A stretch of 17,959 bases of DNA, from positions 1 through 17,959 of the forward strand of contig CAYNFH010000139.1 in assembly GCA_964396385.1 (NCBI GenBank), in the 5' to 3' direction. This DNA comes from CAYNFH01 sp964396385 (GTDB lineage: Bacteria > Armatimonadota > Chthonomonadetes > Chthonomonadales > CAJBBX01). Within the stretch, counting starts at the first letter, position 1, and the number at the start of each line of letters is the position of its first letter. Shown one piece after another: positions 7,731 to 14,532 of the stretch. The notes under the pieces were generated by a model. The model saw only the letters and a program-made list of their open reading frames with translations, did not search any database and had not been told where the DNA came from. A program made the translations under genes and the position numbers.

Positions 7731-8417
7731 ATGAGGATCAGACATCTCGTTCTTGCTGTACTTTTCGTTGGAACCGCCCTCTGCGTTTCGATTAGTGTTT
7801 TGGGACTGGGCCGCGACACCACCCCGGTTGTCGGGCGGTGGAGCGCTCCGGCGATTGCGGCAATCCGGCGCCATCCGGACTACATTCCAATGTCAGTTGT
7901 GGTCGATGGTACGACAGGTCCGGGTGGACTGCAGAGTGGCCACGTGCTACGCGGTCTATTTACACTTCCGAACGGAGGGGCCGTCATGATGCACACCCAC
8001 ATCTCGACGGGAGCGAAGAAGAACACGGATCGCAATGTCTTCTATGACGTCTATCTGGTCCAGCTCGGAGTTGACGTGAACCACGTCCCCACGGTGACGC
8101 TCTCCGCCCTACCGAATACATGGACCGTCACTTGGGCGCATAGGTCTTCAAAGATCCCCGCTTTTCACCAGGACCAGGGAGACGAGACAACCCTGAGCCT
8201 CACGAACACGCGCCCCACACAGGACTATGACTGGGTTGCGATTTCCGCGCACGAGCACAAACCCGATGATGGAACCGGCCTCGGTGGCATGGAATTCGCC
8301 ACAGTAGACAACACGGGCCAGGGTCTGGGATTCGGCGTGCGCTTCATACGGGGACGCAAGACCAAAGCATTGGGTGCCGTATCCACGCCCGGAGTGAAGA
8401 TCGCGAAGAATCAATAG
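7731..8417 (+). CDS. Exported or membrane-anchored protein of unknown function
   Basis: This 228-residue protein starts with a signal peptide or N-terminal anchor (positively charged MRIRH, then hydrophobic to about residue 26), so the rest should lie outside the inner membrane. I do not recognise the family. The mature part is predicted mostly beta. It holds a VMMHTHISTG segment (about 86-95), an AHEHKPDDGTG segment with clustered histidines and acids (about 177-187) that could bind metal, and a Gly-rich GLGFGVRF strand near the end. There are no cysteines beyond the leader. A good Shine-Dalgarno sequence (GGAGGAGAGAGG) precedes ATG 7731. It starts 38 bases after the cyclase-ATPase stop and shares that gene's lower GC content, so the two probably form one transcription unit; a perfect hairpin follows at 8437-8470. 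Function is unknown. Confidence 0.72.
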   Translation: MRIRHLVLAVLFVGTALCVSISVLGLGRDTTPVVGRWSAPAIAAIRRHPDYIPMSVVVDGTTGPGGLQSGHVLRGLFTLPNGGAVMMHTHISTGAKKNTDRNVFYDVYLVQLGVDVNHVPTVTLSALPNTWTVTWAHRSSKIPAFHQDQGDETTLSLTNTRPTQDYDWVAISAHEHKPDDGTGLGGMEFATVDNTGQGLGFGVRFIRGRKTKALGAVSTPGVKIAKNQ

Positions 8418-8436
8418 GGGAGTACATGCGAGCGCC

Positions 8437-8470
8437 AGTCGACCGGCTGTGTCTCCACGGCCGGTCGATT
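8437..8470 (+). terminator. Hairpin terminator after the exported-protein gene
   Basis: The arm TCGACCGGC (8439-8447) pairs perfectly with 8460-8468. The stem extends inward (8448-8451 with 8456-8459, one G-U) and outward by two pairs (including one G-U) to about 15 bp, with a TCTC tetraloop. The 3' flank is only mildly T-rich (TTTGCCCTCTT). It lies between the exported-protein stop and the aldo/keto reductase ribosome binding site, which suits termination or partial attenuation. Confidence 0.6.
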
Positions 8471-8508
8471 TGCCCTCTTGACGAATACCGACGCACAAGG
8501 AGGCGTGA

Positions 8509-9363
8509 ATGCAGTACCGAGCTTATGGAAACACAGGGCACGAGCTCTCCATCATCGCGATGGGGGGAATCGTGGTGATGGGGGTGGAGCAGTCGGAGGC
8601 GGACCGCACCGTGCGCGAAGCCTTCGATAGGGGCATCAACTACTTCGACGTGGCCCCGAGCTATGGCGACGCGGAAGATCGGCTTGGTCCGGCGCTTGTC
8701 GGCCTGCGGGACCAGGTGTTCCTGGCCTGCAAGACCGGCAAGCGCACCAGAACCGAGGCCGCGCAGGAGCTCCGGGATTCTCTCCGGCGGCTCCGGACCG
8801 ACAGGTTCGACCTCTACCAACTCCACGCCCTCGGCAACGTGGAGGAGGTGGAGACCTGCTTCGGACCGGGCGGCGCCATGGAGGCTTTCACGGAAGCGCG
8901 GGATGCGGGGCTGGTCCGGTACCTGGGATTCAGCGCCCACTCCGCGGAAGCCGCGCTGGCCGCCCTGGAGCGGTTCCCGTTCGATTCGGTCCTCTTCCCG
9001 TTCAACTACACCACCTTTTACAAGGCCGGGTTTGGGCCGCAGGTGCTGGAGGCTGCGGAGAAGAGGGGAGCGGCCAGGCTGGCGCTCAAGGCCATGGCCC
9101 GAGGGCCCTGGGAGGAAGGTGCGGACCGTAGCGCCTGCAAGAACTGCTGGTACGAGCCGCAGAGCGATCCGGCGGAGGCGGAGCTGGCGCTGCGCTGGAC
9201 GCTCTCGCTGCCCATCACGGCCGCCATCCCACCCGGGGACCCGAAGCTGTTCAGCATGGCGTTGGACTTCGCCGAGCGCTTCACCCCCATCACGGACGCC
9301 GAGCGGCGCGCAGTGGAAGAACGGGCTGCCACCAACAAGCCTCTCTTCACGTTGGCAGCTTAG
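8509..9363 (+). CDS. Aldo/keto reductase
   Basis: The 284-residue TIM-barrel oxidoreductase has the standard catalytic tetrad: Asp47 and Tyr52 (FDVAPSYG), Lys75 (LACKTG) and His106 (YQLHAL). It should reduce a carbonyl, or oxidise an alcohol, with NADPH in the cytoplasm; the substrate is unknown. Strand 1 (LSIIAMGGIVVMG) and FSAHS (141-145) fit the family. A Cys-x2-Cys pair (Cys210, Cys213 in ACKNCWYE) lies where a subgroup of long aldo/keto reductases carries the start of a 4Fe-4S ferredoxin motif, but here no further cysteines follow, so an iron-sulfur cluster is doubtful. Start ATG 8509 has AAGGAGG 5 bases upstream. The hairpin at 8437-8470 separates it from the previous gene. A repeat array begins at the last base of its TAG stop. 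Confidence 0.92.
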   Translation: MQYRAYGNTGHELSIIAMGGIVVMGVEQSEADRTVREAFDRGINYFDVAPSYGDAEDRLGPALVGLRDQVFLACKTGKRTRTEAAQELRDSLRRLRTDRFDLYQLHALGNVEEVETCFGPGGAMEAFTEARDAGLVRYLGFSAHSAEAALAALERFPFDSVLFPFNYTTFYKAGFGPQVLEAAEKRGAARLALKAMARGPWEEGADRSACKNCWYEPQSDPAEAELALRWTLSLPITAAIPPGDPKLFSMALDFAERFTPITDAERRAVEERAATNKPLFTLAA

Positions 9364-9435
9364 AACACCTGAACACCTGAACACCTGAACACCTGAACAC
9401 CCCTCCCCCAGTATTGGGGGCTGGGGGGCAACACC
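9363..9435 (-). repeat. Octamer array plus G/C-rich hairpin element (copy A)
   Basis: Four perfect copies of GAACACCT (9363-9394) run into GAACACCC and then a short hairpin, CCCCCA (9405-9410) / TGGGGG (9415-9420) with loop GTAT, and a GGGGGG-CAACACC end. Read on the minus strand the octamer is AGGTGTTC. The 9395-9435 part is closely similar to the reverse complement of 16951-16991. It starts on the last base of the aldo/keto reductase stop codon. Confidence 0.8.
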
Positions 9436-9444
9436 CAGCAAACA

Positions 9445-9480
9445 CAACAGACCCGGGCCTGGGGAGGCCCGGGTCTGTTG
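9445..9480. terminator. Bidirectional intrinsic terminator
   Basis: A perfect 16-bp stem (9445-9460 with 9465-9480) closed by a GGGG tetraloop, core ACCCGGGCCT/AGGCCCGGGT. It lies between the convergent aldo/keto reductase and PilP-like genes. The minus-strand side is followed by TGTTTGC and the plus-strand side by CTCTGTT, both modest T tracts, so it can plausibly serve both directions. Confidence 0.75.
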
Positions 9481-9497
9481 CTCTGTTCGGACGCCGC

Positions 9498-10250
9498 TTA
9501 CGGCTTCTTGCCGGCCGAAGCGTCGTTCAGCGTGTCGCCTACGTGCAGCGACTTGTACTCGCCGTTGTGCCGGATCTTGATTCCCTCTCCGTCCACGGCC
9601 ATCAGGCGGTAGTTATCCGCCAGCGCCTCGCCGGGGCGGTAGAGCTGGGTCTTGCCGGCCACCGAGATGGTCGCCACCGAGTCGTCGCCCTCGACCACGC
9701 CTACGACGTGGATCTCAGGCTCCGGCGCGGGCGGCGCCACCGGGGCTAGTGGGTTCACGCTCGGGGCCGTGAACGGGATGCTCGGCACCACCGGGCCCGT
9801 GGACAGCGGCGGGAGCGTCCTATGACTGTCGCCAGGGCCAGGGACCGGGTCCAGCCTTACGGCAGGCTCCGTATCCACCTTGGGAGCGGGCGGCGCCGCC
9901 GGCGCTGGCGCCGGGGCCGGCTTGTCCGCCTTCTTCAGCGGGATGAACGGGTCTCCCACTTCCGGAAGGGCCTCCGCCACGTGCATCTTGCCGCCCTTCT
10001 TGATGCGGCTGATGTCCCACGGGTCCTGGGCGTCCGCGGCGGCCGTTTGCTGCGGGTTTCCCGGCAGCGGTGGCGGAACCGTGGGGCTCGCTCCCGCTGC
10101 CGCCGGTCCGCCCGGCCCGCCTCCGGCCTGGCCCTTCGGCTTGAGGGCGCCGGCTACCGTCCATATCGCGATGAACAGTACGACTACTATCAGACCGACC
10201 AGCGCTGATGCTTTCGTCCGGTCGGCTGGACTCATATTTGCGAAGCTCAT
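9498..10250 (-). CDS. PilP/GspC-like inner-membrane to secretin linker protein
   Basis: This 250-residue protein has a short cytoplasmic N-terminus, one membrane segment (about 15-36, ALVGLIVVVLFIAIWTV), a long Pro/Ala-rich linker (about 37-185) and a small C-terminal beta domain (about 190-245: IHVVGVVEGDDSVATISV, YRPGEALADNYRL, GIKIRHNGEYKSLHVGD). That beta domain resembles the homology-region domain of PilP/GspC, which binds the secretin's N domains in the periplasm. Unlike classical PilP it shows no lipobox cysteine; the uncleaved anchor is GspC-like. It is the last gene of the cluster, 39 bases downstream of the secretin gene, whereas pilP classically lies before pilQ. GGAG lies about 9 bases before ATG 10250. 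The call rests on architecture and context rather than strong sequence signatures. Confidence 0.62.
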   Translation of the reverse strand: MSFANMSPADRTKASALVGLIVVVLFIAIWTVAGALKPKGQAGGGPGGPAAAGASPTVPPPLPGNPQQTAAADAQDPWDISRIKKGGKMHVAEALPEVGDPFIPLKKADKPAPAPAPAAPPAPKVDTEPAVRLDPVPGPGDSHRTLPPLSTGPVVPSIPFTAPSVNPLAPVAPPAPEPEIHVVGVVEGDDSVATISVAGKTQLYRPGEALADNYRLMAVDGEGIKIRHNGEYKSLHVGDTLNDASAGKKP

Positions 10251-10289
10251 TAATTGGTCTCCGAGCGGTTCGTGCTCAGGTTGGTCATA

Positions 10290-12080
10290 TTACCCGGGCA
10301 GCATTTTGATGGTCAGGAAGACAGTGACTTCCGACCGGCGATGGTCCCGGCTCTCGCTGCGGAACAGGTATCCCAGCAGCGGCAGGTCGCCGAGGATGGG
10401 CACCTTGTTGAACGACTTGATGTCCTCGTCCCGGATAAGGCCTCCGATGACGATGGTATCGCCGTCCTTGACGCGGACCACCGTCTCCGCCTCGCGGGCG
10501 CTGGTCTGAGGCAGTCCGTCGCTGAACCCGGTGACGGTGCTCACCACCGGATGGACCCGCAGCGTGATATTGCCCTCGTCATTCACCCGCGGATGCACCA
10601 GCAGGATGATTCCTACAGGTACTTCCACCACCGTGAACAGCGTGCCGGTGGTCGGGCTGGACTGCGCCAGCGCCTGGTACCGGAGCGTATCGCCGATGAA
10701 TATCGACGCGTCCTGGTCGTTCACCACCGCGATCTGCGGGCTGGCAAGCAGCTTGGACCGCTTATCCGTCTGGAGGGCGCTCAGCACCGCCGTAGGCGTA
10801 AACTGTACCCGGCCGAAGCTGCCGAACCCTAGCGGCCCGAGCGGCACGTTGGCGCCACCTGATCCCGTTGATGGATTCGGAGGGGTGAGGTGGCCGCTCA
10901 CGCTCGGCCTCTCAGTGAACTGGAACGGGTTCCAGCTCCAGTCCACGCCCAGGTTGCGGATGAACTCCGGCGAGGAGTCGATCACGCGGGCCTCAATCAG
11001 CATCTGGCGCGGCGCCGTGTCGGTCTGGGCCAGGATGTTCATGGCCTCGTCCAGGGCGGCGCGCGGTCCCTTCAGGAGCAGGGTCAGCGGGATCTTTCCT
11101 GCGCCGGCCTGGGTGCCGCCGTTGCCGCCGCCCGCGCCACCGCCACCGCCTCCACCGCCGGCGCCGCCGGTGCTGCCCGTGGTGCCCTGCGTGGTGAAGT
11201 TGCCGATCTGGTAGTGGTAGGGCAGTCCCGGAGGCGTGTAGCTATCCGGGCCCGGAACCACCAGCACCTCCGGCACGGCACTGTTCAGCAGCTTGATGAG
11301 CTGGTCGGAATGTGCGTACCGCACGTGGTATACGCGCGTTTCGCCATCCGGCTGGGCCACCACGTCCAGCATGGCTACGCTGGTCTTGGCCTGCTCGATG
11401 TCGCTCTTCGGGCCGCCCACCATCACGGCGTTCCCCACCGCTTCAATCGCGCAGGACGGGTACATCTTGGCCAGCGTTTTGGCCACGTCGGCCGCGGGGC
11501 GGTTCTTCACCTCAAACCGCTCGGCGCTCCGGGTCTGGTCCGGTGCGGCCTCGTCCATCTGGTGGATGAGCGATTCCGCCGCATTGATGTCCTCCGGCGC
11601 GCCGGCGAGCGAGACGCTGTTGCCCTGCACGCGGGCGGTCAGGTCCGGAAACGCGTTGTTCGCCATATCCGCTGCCTGGGCTGCCGGGAGATGGGCGGGC
11701 GTTACTTCCCGCTTCACGCCCAGACGCTCCAGCGTCGGCTTCATCTCGGCCCGCGGCGCAATGACGTACGTGTCATTCACGCGCTTGAAGCCGAGGCCGG
11801 CCAGGTTGGTCACCACGGAGAGAGCGTCGGTGACCGACTTGCCGCGGAGGTGAACGGTGATCTGTCCGTGGACGCTGGGGTTCAGGGCCACGTTGATCTT
11901 GCTCTGCGCCGCCAGCGCACGCACCACGTCAGTGACGTCGGCGTTCACAAAGTCCAGGTTGACCGTGCCGGTCCGCGCCTGGATGGCGACTCCGGTGCCC
12001 CCGTCCAGCGCTATGGCCGGAGCGTTCAGCGCCGCGAGCGAGGAGCTTATTCCAATAATGAGAAGCACGCTTCGATTCAT
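10290..12080 (-). CDS. pilQ: Type IV pilus / type II secretion secretin (PilQ/GspD family)
   Basis: The 596-residue outer-membrane pore protein has a signal peptide (1-about 24, ending in APAIA). An STN/N0-like domain (about 38-110) includes VNLDFVNADVTDVVRALAAQ. Secretin N-type repeats cover about 115-340. The C-terminal beta-barrel secretin domain (about 355-595) carries the hallmark segments LLASPQIAVVNDQDASIFIG, VIGGLIRDED and VPILGDLPLLGYLF. A glycine-dominated linker (about 301-327) interrupts the last N domain. It should multimerise in the outer membrane as the gate for a pilus or for secreted substrates. No lipobox is seen, so localisation may need a separate pilotin, not found here. 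GAGGT lies 7 bases before ATG 12080. It lies 96 bases after the pilO-like gene and upstream of the PilP-like gene. Confidence 0.93.
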   Translation of the reverse strand: MNRSVLLIIGISSSLAALNAPAIALDGGTGVAIQARTGTVNLDFVNADVTDVVRALAAQSKINVALNPSVHGQITVHLRGKSVTDALSVVTNLAGLGFKRVNDTYVIAPRAEMKPTLERLGVKREVTPAHLPAAQAADMANNAFPDLTARVQGNSVSLAGAPEDINAAESLIHQMDEAAPDQTRSAERFEVKNRPAADVAKTLAKMYPSCAIEAVGNAVMVGGPKSDIEQAKTSVAMLDVVAQPDGETRVYHVRYAHSDQLIKLLNSAVPEVLVVPGPDSYTPPGLPYHYQIGNFTTQGTTGSTGGAGGGGGGGGAGGGNGGTQAGAGKIPLTLLLKGPRAALDEAMNILAQTDTAPRQMLIEARVIDSSPEFIRNLGVDWSWNPFQFTERPSVSGHLTPPNPSTGSGGANVPLGPLGFGSFGRVQFTPTAVLSALQTDKRSKLLASPQIAVVNDQDASIFIGDTLRYQALAQSSPTTGTLFTVVEVPVGIILLVHPRVNDEGNITLRVHPVVSTVTGFSDGLPQTSAREAETVVRVKDGDTIVIGGLIRDEDIKSFNKVPILGDLPLLGYLFRSESRDHRRSEVTVFLTIKMLPG

Positions 12081-12099
12081 ATGTCAACCTCTATGTAAA

Positions 12100-12142
12100 G
12101 GGTGTTAGGCTTCGGGTCTACGGGTTCTGGTGTAGGGTCAGG
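12100..12142 (+). repeat. Degenerate GGGT-rich periodic tract
   Basis: GGGTGTTA, GGGTCTAC, GGGTTCTG and GGGTCAGG occur at 12100, 12114, 12122 and 12135 in the 96-base gap between the pilO-like gene and the secretin gene. The near-8-base spacing and GTTC/TCAGG fragments recall the octamer arrays elsewhere in the window, but the copies are diverged. Confidence 0.3.
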
Positions 12143-12176
12143 TACTCCGTTTGTCCCTTCACCTCGCCACCCCGTT

Positions 12177-12770
12177 TTAGGACTTGGGCGCTGGCGCTGG
12201 GGCCGGCGGTGCCGCCGAGCTCAGCACGTCAACGTAGCGAGTTACCGTCAGTGTTGTATCGATTGTCGGGTACCCTCCCAGGCCGGGACCTATCCGGCAC
12301 TCCACCATGGATATCAGCCGCCGGGAGCCGCTCAGTCCGGCCAGGAACCGGCGCATGGACTGGAAGTTCCCCTCAAAGACAACAGTGCTCTTGATCGCCT
12401 GCACGTCCGGTGGTAGGCCCACGTCGCCGGGCGCCGGCGGTCCCGCTGGTCCAGGCGGCGCCGCCAGAGACGTCACCGAGAGGATCTTGTTGCCGGTCTG
12501 GGTGCAGAGCTGCGAGAGACCCCGGAGGAAGTTGGTCTGCTCCTCTTTGGTCGCGGGCAGCGATGCGATGTCGGGATCCGGCGGCAGGTCGCTGATGGCC
12601 TTGAGCTGCGCCAGGAACTGCTGAACGCTCGCCTCCGTTACCCGGATCTCCTTATTCACGTCACGCAGCTTGTTCTGCTTGGGCATCATAACCATGCAGC
12701 AGACGAGCAGCGCGAGCGGCGGCATCAGTATCACGGCCCACCGCTGGACCGATGCCGGTATGGACTTCAT
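12177..12770 (-). CDS. pilO: PilO-like inner-membrane assembly protein
   Basis: A 197-residue bitopic protein: short N-terminus, one membrane helix (about 11-30, WAVILMPPLALLVCCMVMMP), a predicted coiled coil (about 31-60, KQNKLRDVNKEIRVTEASVQ) and a periplasmic domain. The coiled coil then ferredoxin-like layout, with TNFLRGLSQLCTQTGNKI and VFEGNFQSMRRFLAGL strands and helices, is that of PilO/GspM. These pair with PilN in the platform that links the cytoplasmic motor to the secretin. A Pro-rich loop (about 105-122) is an insertion. Its ATG directly follows the TAA of the pilM-pilN gene (TAAATG) with GGAGGGA just upstream, so the two are probably translationally coupled. Its place between pilM-pilN and the secretin matches canonical pilMNO(P)Q order. 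Confidence 0.82.
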   Translation of the reverse strand: MKSIPASVQRWAVILMPPLALLVCCMVMMPKQNKLRDVNKEIRVTEASVQQFLAQLKAISDLPPDPDIASLPATKEEQTNFLRGLSQLCTQTGNKILSVTSLAAPPGPAGPPAPGDVGLPPDVQAIKSTVVFEGNFQSMRRFLAGLSGSRRLISMVECRIGPGLGGYPTIDTTLTVTRYVDVLSSAAPPAPAPAPKS

Positions 12771-14438
12771 TTAACTCCCTCCTTGCTTCTCCGCACCGGA
12801 CGCGGGGACGGAAGCCTGCGCCTGCGGAGCGATGAAGCCGGTCTGCAGCTCGAACTTAATGCTCGACGCAGCCCCTCCACCGGGATCGACGCGAGCCAGG
12901 TTATTGAGGCGGATCGGCTCAAGCATCGGGCACACGTTGATGGTGTCCATGAGGTCCGCCACCAAGCGCGGCGTCGGCGCCTCACCGGCGATACTGATGG
13001 TGCCGGTCTGGTCAAACGCCAGTACCTGGAGACTCGCGTGCTGCGCAATGGAAGCGGCGATGAAGTCGATGGCCTCCCGAATGGGCTTGTGCCGAACGTG
13101 TATGGCCGTGGTCAGGTTCTTCTGCCGCTCTAGCTGCGCCACCTTGGCTGCCGTCTGCGCCTTCACGGAGTTCAGCTCAATCTGCGTCTGCGTGAGCGTG
13201 CGCTCCGCCCGGGCGATGCTGTGGCCCACCACAATGCTCGCCACGCCGGTGCCCAGCAAGATCACCGCGCTCGCCGCCGCGCTGGCCAGCAGCGCCTTCG
13301 GCGCCATGCGGCGCTCCACAATCACCCGGTCGCCTACAGCCAGATCCAGTGCGGGGGAGGGCTCGTAGCCCGGCGCTCCGCGCAGCGCCAGCCCCACCGC
13401 CACCGTGAACCGGAAGCCCTCCGGTCCGCGGAGGATGGCCGCCGCTTCATTGGAGACCGCAACCGTGTCCGTCACGGACGCCATCTGCGCGCCGGACCGG
13501 AGGTACTGGGTCATGACGTTGAACAGGTCCGTGGCGTCTGGCGTGTCTACCGCGAACCTCACCAGCATGGTATCCGTCGCCGACGGGAACTCGCGGATGT
13601 AGAAGTCGATGGACCTTTGGATTTCCGTCATCAGCAGCGAGATGGCCTGCCGGTTGTAGCCGGAGCTGGGATCAACGGCCGCCACGGCCGGGGCCGCCGG
13701 CTCTGCCATCTCCTCCTCGCCGCCCAGGAGCTGACCGACCGGGGCGACCGTCGGTGCCTGAGCTACGTGTGTCCGCAGCTCCGGGATGCCGGTGTCGATC
13801 CGGCGGTAGAACTGCAGGTCGCCCTGCTGCGTGATGAAGATGTCCGTGCCGGTTGCCGACACAATCACGCTCGCCACGCCGCTCTCCACGCGCAGCATGG
13901 GGTAGAGTGCCCTCAGCAGCGCGATGGAGCCCGGCTCCACGGCGGAGACGCCCAGGTTCGCGGCGTCGGCAACGGATCGGTATGCCGTAACCACCCGCTC
14001 CTCGGCGCCCATCAGCAGCACGCGGGCAACCGGCTCCTCCATGGGGGCGTCGGGCCGCTCCGGCGGATCCGGAAGCCGGAAGAAGTCGAACGCGCTCTGG
14101 CCTGCCGGAAGGATCCGGTAGTGATCCATCTCGCCTCGCAGCACGGAGCGAATCTCGCTCTGCGGGACCGGGGGGATCTCCATTACGCGAGCAACAAGGC
14201 TGCAGTTGGTTACGCCCATGACCACCTGGGTGATCTTGGGGTCCAGCTCGGCGCAGACACGACGCACCGTATCACCGACTACCTGCGCGTTGAGCAGACC
14301 GTCAGTGTCGATGGCGCCCGTTGGGGTGGGGGTGCTCGCGACGCCTGCCAGCAGCACATTGCCGCCGGACATGCGCACGTAAGCCGCCCGGACCTCGTCT
14401 GCCGAGATCTCTATTCCGATAACACCACGATGTTTCAC
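12771..14438 (-). CDS. pilM: PilM-PilN fusion, type IV pilus assembly platform protein
   Basis: One 555-residue chain holds what are normally two proteins. Residues 1-about 360 are a PilM-type actin-like domain (GVIGIEISADEVRAAYV at the N-terminus; ISLLMTEIQRSIDFYIREFP at 266-285; GFRFTVAVGLALRG at 341-354). A membrane helix (about 382-404), a coiled coil (about 408-440) and a PilN-type periplasmic domain (about 441-535) follow. In the classical system cytoplasmic PilM binds the N-terminal tail of PilN (INLLP-like motif); here the link is covalent and I see no such motif. Residues 225-262 are a low-complexity insertion in PilM. The start is GTG at 14438, with GAGGG 7 bases upstream. The TAA stop abuts the pilO start. 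A strong hairpin lies just upstream at 14467-14522. Confidence 0.85.
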   Translation of the reverse strand: MKHRGVIGIEISADEVRAAYVRMSGGNVLLAGVASTPTPTGAIDTDGLLNAQVVGDTVRRVCAELDPKITQVVMGVTNCSLVARVMEIPPVPQSEIRSVLRGEMDHYRILPAGQSAFDFFRLPDPPERPDAPMEEPVARVLLMGAEERVVTAYRSVADAANLGVSAVEPGSIALLRALYPMLRVESGVASVIVSATGTDIFITQQGDLQFYRRIDTGIPELRTHVAQAPTVAPVGQLLGGEEEMAEPAAPAVAAVDPSSGYNRQAISLLMTEIQRSIDFYIREFPSATDTMLVRFAVDTPDATDLFNVMTQYLRSGAQMASVTDTVAVSNEAAAILRGPEGFRFTVAVGLALRGAPGYEPSPALDLAVGDRVIVERRMAPKALLASAAASAVILLGTGVASIVVGHSIARAERTLTQTQIELNSVKAQTAAKVAQLERQKNLTTAIHVRHKPIREAIDFIAASIAQHASLQVLAFDQTGTISIAGEAPTPRLVADLMDTINVCPMLEPIRLNNLARVDPGGGAASSIKFELQTGFIAPQAQASVPASGAEKQGGS

Positions 14439-14466
14439 AGGACGTCCCTCTATCCACTATGAACGT

Positions 14467-14522
14467 CTGGCGTGCGGCCCCCGCGCTGCCTGATTGCTGC
14501 ATCGCGGGGAGCGCCGCGCCAG
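14467..14522 (-). promoter_or_regulatory. Long bulged hairpin between the pilW-like and pilM-pilN genes
   Basis: CTGGCG (14467-14472) pairs with 14517-14522, CGGC (14475-14478) with 14513-14516, and CCCCGCG (14479-14485) with 14503-14509. This gives 17 bp interrupted by small bulges around a 17-base loop. It nearly fills the 94-base gap between pseudopilin and platform genes. No T tract follows on the minus strand, so mRNA processing, stabilisation or partial termination is more likely than full termination. Confidence 0.55.
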
Positions 14523-14532
14523 TACGGTATGT

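Noticed and set aside
9363..9402. CRISPR-like array
   Set aside because: The units are 8-base direct tandem repeats without spacers, and no cas gene is present.
10890..12098. Plus-strand open frame opposite the secretin gene
   Set aside because: Shadow of the secretin reading frame; no plausible protein features.
13221..14462. Plus-strand open frame of 413 codons opposite the PilM-PilN gene
   Set aside because: Translation is His/Arg/Asp-rich with no domain; the opposite strand encodes PilM-PilN with coupling to its neighbours.
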